From contig CAVTQY010000002.1 in assembly GCA_963736975.1 (NCBI GenBank), positions 496,001-560,000 on the forward strand: a stretch of 64,000 nucleotides of DNA, in the 5' to 3' direction. Position 1 is the stretch's first letter; each line of letters opens with the position of its first letter. The notes under the pieces are model-generated. The model saw nothing but the letters and a program-made list of their open reading frames with translations, did no database searches and was not told the DNA's origin. The translations under genes were made by a program, and so were the position numbers. Positions 61,013 through 64,000 of this stretch are shown piece after piece. The DNA comes from CAVTQY01 sp963736975 (GTDB lineage Bacteria; Pseudomonadota; Alphaproteobacteria; Acetobacterales; Acetobacteraceae).

Positions 61013-61121
61013 TGTGTCCCTGGTTCCGTGCGAAGCTTACGGCTCGCTTACGGCAAGATCGCGGCATTCACGTTGGGCCGCGGCGGCGCGACAATCGCCG
61101 TCGCTATGGGGAGGAAGGCTG

Positions 61122-61943
61122 ATGGCAAACGAGGGACGGCTGGCAGGCAAGGTGGCGATCGTCACCGGCGCGGGTTCGCGGGCAGACGGGATCGGCAACG
61201 GGCGGGCCACCTCCATTCTGCTGGCCCGTCAAGGCGCGCGCCTCACCCTGGTCGATCAGGTGCCGGAATGGGTGGAGCGGACCAGGCAGATGATCGAGGC
61301 GGAGGGCGGCGAGAGCCAGGCGGTGCTGGCCGACGTGACCGAGCCAGCCGACTGCGCGCGGATCGTGCGCGAGGCGGCCGAGCGCTGGGGCCGGCTCGAT
61401 ATCCTGGTCAACAATGTCGGTGTTTCGGGGCCGCCGGGAGACGCGGTGGAGGTCGATGTCGAGGCCTGGGATCGCGCCTTGCGCGTGAATGTCACCTCGA
61501 TGATGCTGATGGCGAAATACGCGATTCCGGAGATGGTGAAGGCGGGTGGCGGGGCGATCGTGAATATCGCTTCCTATGCCGGGCTGTTCGGCGGGCATCC
61601 GGCGCTGCTGTATCCCACGTCGAAAGGCGCGGTGGTGAACATGACGCGGGCGATGGCCGCGCATCATGCGGCGGACCGGATCCGCGTGAATGCGGTGGCG
61701 CCGGGCATGGTCTATACGCCGATGGTCTATGCAGAGGGAATGAGCGAGGAGGTGCGGGAGGCGCGCAAGAACCGTTCATTGCTCAAGGTCGAGGGATCGG
61801 GGTGGGATGTCGGAAACGGCGTGCTGTATCTCGTGAGCGATGAGGCGCGCTGGGTCACCGGGATCGTGCTGCCGGTGGATGCCGGTGCCTCGGCCGCACC
61901 CTCCGCGTATCCGCGCCGGCGCGGCGAGAACGTGATGCGCTAG
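61122..61943 (+). CDS. SDR family NAD(P)-dependent oxidoreductase
   Basis: A 273-residue classical short-chain dehydrogenase. Cofactor motif KVAIVTGAGSRADGIGNGRA (a longer loop than the usual T-G-x3-G-x-G), LVNNVGVSGPPGDAVEVDVE, catalytic Ser in IVNIASYAGLFGG, Tyr/Lys in ALLYPTSKGAVVNMTRAMA, and VNAVAPGMVYTPMV. Substrate unknown. GGGGAGGAAGGCTG before ATG 61122 is an excellent ribosome-binding site. Confidence 0.92.
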   Translation: MANEGRLAGKVAIVTGAGSRADGIGNGRATSILLARQGARLTLVDQVPEWVERTRQMIEAEGGESQAVLADVTEPADCARIVREAAERWGRLDILVNNVGVSGPPGDAVEVDVEAWDRALRVNVTSMMLMAKYAIPEMVKAGGGAIVNIASYAGLFGGHPALLYPTSKGAVVNMTRAMAAHHAADRIRVNAVAPGMVYTPMVYAEGMSEEVREARKNRSLLKVEGSGWDVGNGVLYLVSDEARWVTGIVLPVDAGASAAPSAYPRRRGENVMR

Positions 61944-61979
61944 TGTCCTGCCCTGCAAATATCGACTAAATATATCTCC

Positions 61980-62304
61980 CAGCGCGTCAAAGCTGGGGAG
62001 TTGCGAGCATTCGTTCGATGGCCCGCCACGCCGGCGTTTCGGCGAGTTCCGTGCAGCGCATCTGGTCCAGCAACGACATCAAGCCGCATCGCGTGAAGAC
62101 CTTCAAGTTGTCGAACGACCCGAGATCGAACAGAAATTCTGGGACGTGATCGGCCTCTATCTCAACCCGCCCGGAGCAGGCGCTGGTGCTGTGCTGCGAT
62201 GAGAAGAGCCAGTGCCAGGCCCTCGAACGCACACAACTCGGCCTGCCGCTGGCGCCCAAGCGCCCACGCACGATGACGCACGACTATGTTCGCCATGGCA
62301 TACC
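61980..62304 (+). pseudogene. IS630-family transposase remnant
   Basis: Three frames in turn give RHAGVSASSVQRIWSSNDIKPH and RVKTFKLSNDP; then EIEQKFWDVIGLYLNPP; then EQALVLCCDEKSQCQALERT and QLGLPLAPKRPRTMTHDYVRHG. These follow each other in a normal IS630 transposase, where the Asp of VLCCDEKSQ is the first catalytic residue. There are two frameshifts (near 62128 and 62172). The 3' half is missing, cut by an IS701-type fragment at about 62305. Confidence 0.8.
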
Positions 62305-63080
62305 TGCGCCTTCGTATTGTATGGTTCGGATCGGCGCCTGCGCCGGATGTTGCAGGCGCGCCAGCAGCCTTACGTGCTGGCGATCCGCAGCAACGAGAAC
62401 TCTGAGGCTTGGTGGCGGCTCCCTTGCGCTGACGACGGCCGAACGCCTCGGTGAGGCACTGAACCCGGCGGATCGGCGTTGCCATAGCGCTGGCGAAGGC
62501 GCCAAAGGACCGCGGCTTTACGACTGCGGCCGCGTGCAACTGCTCTGGTCCACTGATCCAAGATGGCAGCATTGGCTGTTGATCCGCCGCAGCCGCAAAA
62601 ACCTGATGAGCTGGCCTACTACATTGCGTTCGCTCGCGCTGGCGCAACACTCGCCGAACTGGTCGGTGTCGCCGGTCGGCGCTGGACCATTGAGACCTGC
62701 TTCGCGACGGCGAAGGACGAGCTTGGCCTGGATCACTGTGAGGCCCGTTCCTGGCATGCATGGCACCGTCCACATGAGCCTGGTCATGGCTGCCGCCGCG
62801 TTCCTCGCCAAGCTGCGGGCTGATCTGTTACACGCCGTGTGACGGACTCGCCATCCGGTAAACGGAACGAAAGGAGTCCGGTGGCGCTCGCCACTGCGTC
62901 GTGAACCGATCGCCGCAACTTGGCGTCACTGTGCAGGCCATCCGCCACCTGCTCGCCCGCGCCGTGTTCCTGCGAGCAAAGACGCGAGCATTGCTGTGGC
63001 ACTGGCCCGAATGGCGCATGCATCACAACGAAGGTGCGCACGGCGCGCACAATCGCACGCGCCTCAATATGCAACTGTAA
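62305..63080 (+). pseudogene. IS701-family transposase remnant
   Basis: Frames in succession give YGSDRRLRRMLQARQQPYVLA with IRSNE, then SAGEGAKGPRLYDCGRVQLL and HWLLIRRSRKN, then DELAYYIAFARAGATLAELV, RRWTIETCFATAKDELGLDH and CEARSWHAWHR, and lastly QAIRHLLARAVFLRAKTRAL with NRTRLNMQL and a stop at 63078-63080. This is the C-terminal half of an IS701-type DDE transposase, with several frameshifts and no 5' half. Its end touches the dihydroorotase-type gene. Confidence 0.8.
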
Positions 63081-63082
63081 TA

Positions 63083-64000
63083 TTAACTGCGGAATTGCAC
63101 CAGGCGGCCTTGCGGGGTTCCGAGCACTTCACCATCGCGCATCACTGGCCGGCCGCGCAGGATGGTGGCGACCGGCCAGCCGGTTGTCTCCATGCCGGCG
63201 AACGGCGTCCAGCCACAGGGCGAGACGATCCAGGAGTTTTCGATCCGTTGCCGGTGCGCGAGATCGACCAGGGTGAAATCGGCGTCGTAGCCGGCCGCGA
63301 GGCGCCCTTTGCCGAGCAGGCCGTAGACCCGCGCCGGACCGGCGCACATGAGGTCCACAAGGCGCGCCAAGCTGAGCCGCCCCGCGGTGACGTGGTTCAG
63401 CATGACCGGAACGATAGTCTGCACCCCGGTGAGGCCGGCGGGGCAGTCCGGCCAGGGCAACATTTTCTTCTCGCGGCTGTGCGGCGCATGGTCCGAGCCG
63501 ATCGTATCAACTGTGCCATCGTTGATGGCTTTCCAGGCCGCGTCGTAGTGGCGCCGGCCACGGATCGGCGGGTTCATCACGCCGAAGCCTCGCAGCCTTT
63601 CGTAAACTTCGGGTGCCACCTGCGTCAGGTGGTTCACCAGTACCTCGCAGGTCGCGAGGTCACGGAAGTCCTTCAGGTATTCGAGTTCCTCGGCGGTGGA
63701 GACGTGCAGGATATGCGCCGGCCGGCCGGTCCGTCGGGCGAGCGTCATGAGCCGCCGCGTGCCGAGAAAGGCGGTTTCCTCATCGCGCCATTCCATGTGC
63801 CGGATATGCGGATCGCCGCGCTTGAACAGATTGCGGCGGGCCTGCAGGCGGTACTCGTCCTCGCTGTGATAGGCGATGCGGCGACGGCCGGCGCGCATCA
63901 CGCGCTCGAGGTGTTCGTCATCTTCCACCAGCAGGTCGCCGGTGGAACTGCCGGCAAAGACCTTGATGGCGCAGACGCCGCGGCGGGTTTCGAGTTCCGC
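63083..64000 (-). CDS. Dihydroorotase / cyclic amidohydrolase (5' end outside window)
   Basis: The C-terminal 305 residues of a dihydroorotase-like metalloenzyme. KVFAGSSTGDLLVEDDEHLE is the start of the visible part (KVF-x-G-S-S-T is typical of the PyrC-like group, the Lys being the carbamylated metal bridge), followed by HILHVSTAEELEYL (metal His), CEVLVNHLTQVAPE, NPPIRGRRHYDAAW, VDTIGSDHAPHSREKK (metal Asp) and GKGRLAAGYDADFTLVDL. It catalyses ring closure or opening in pyrimidine-type compounds. It ends right at the IS701 remnant, and its tail LVQFRS looks complete. Confidence 0.9.
   Translation of the reverse strand, partial: AELETRRGVCAIKVFAGSSTGDLLVEDDEHLERVMRAGRRRIAYHSEDEYRLQARRNLFKRGDPHIRHMEWRDEETAFLGTRRLMTLARRTGRPAHILHVSTAEELEYLKDFRDLATCEVLVNHLTQVAPEVYERLRGFGVMNPPIRGRRHYDAAWKAINDGTVDTIGSDHAPHSREKKMLPWPDCPAGLTGVQTIVPVMLNHVTAGRLSLARLVDLMCAGPARVYGLLGKGRLAAGYDADFTLVDLAHRQRIENSWIVSPCGWTPFAGMETTGWPVATILRGRPVMRDGEVLGTPQGRLVQFRS

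Overview
The window looks like a chromosomal segment of a GC-rich alphaproteobacterium. Gene order and content (stand-alone rpsD and prfC, a ligase-associated exonuclease, phasin, phn C-P lyase genes, ubiK, a TetR/COQ9-like regulator, a DUF1674 protein) suggest Rhodospirillales and probably Acetobacteraceae. This placement is inference from protein flavour and not from a marker phylogeny. Genes are dense, often with 1-4 nt start/stop overlaps, and the DNA is mostly housekeeping and catabolic.

Layout. 1-3139: the common three-gene set transglutaminase / alpha-E / permuted ATP-grasp. 3208-6816: a 2-hydroxyacid dehydrogenase, rpsD with a good sigma70 promoter, prfC, and a CsbD stress protein separated from prfC by a two-way terminator. 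6847-9498: a gamma-glutamyltransferase gene broken by one extra base, overlapping a tandem PPC (DUF296) protein. 9547-18624: a carbon-phosphorus lyase cluster (phnGHIJK, a hairpin-rich gap, phnL, phnM, a DUF1045 2H phosphoesterase; convergent phnN; divergent phnF with a second phnM). It has no phosphonate transporter in the window, and its regulator gene phnF carries a frameshift. 18625-33533: mixed housekeeping genes (VapBC, exonuclease, DSD1-type PLP enzyme, phosphatase, GST, flavin monooxygenase, prs, pgeF, midA, lgt, hldD, ubiK, proC). 33663-38375: phasin, a class V aminotransferase and a complete TRAP transporter. 38500-45985: hydrolase, AlkB plus a 2OG oxygenase, a second 2-hydroxyacid dehydrogenase, a broken FAH-family gene, msrB and iolD. 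46116-47938: a decayed stretch with a broken secreted-protein gene, an Lrp fragment and locally lower GC. 47939-55206: yedK, penicillin acylase, patatin lipoprotein, tRNA-Ala(CGC), an IS481-type element, yggT, folD and a DUF1674 protein. 55315-61012: a flavin/heme redox module with its own two-component system. 61122-64000: an SDR gene, two nested transposase wrecks and the 3' part of a dihydroorotase-type gene.

How the genes work together. The phn cluster covers C-P bond cleavage from nucleotide attachment (GHIL) through the radical SAM lyase (J), with phnN making PRPP at the end. A perfect palindrome in the phnF-phnG gap is the likely PhnF operator. The redox module pairs an NqrB/RnfD-like membrane protein, ApbE (covalent FMN loading), an FMN-binding protein, PepSY and cytochrome b561 proteins, bracketed by an OmpR-type regulator and its kinase. 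Its central reductase gene is damaged.

The most notable pattern is a set of six genes, each split by what reads as exactly one additional base, mostly in short C/G runs. Either the assembly has base-level errors or these genes are decaying. The other notable items are an in-frame 128-bp palindromic repeat inside midA, an IS481 element with two tandem binding repeats at each end, and a long antisense overlap between the kinase and cytochrome genes.
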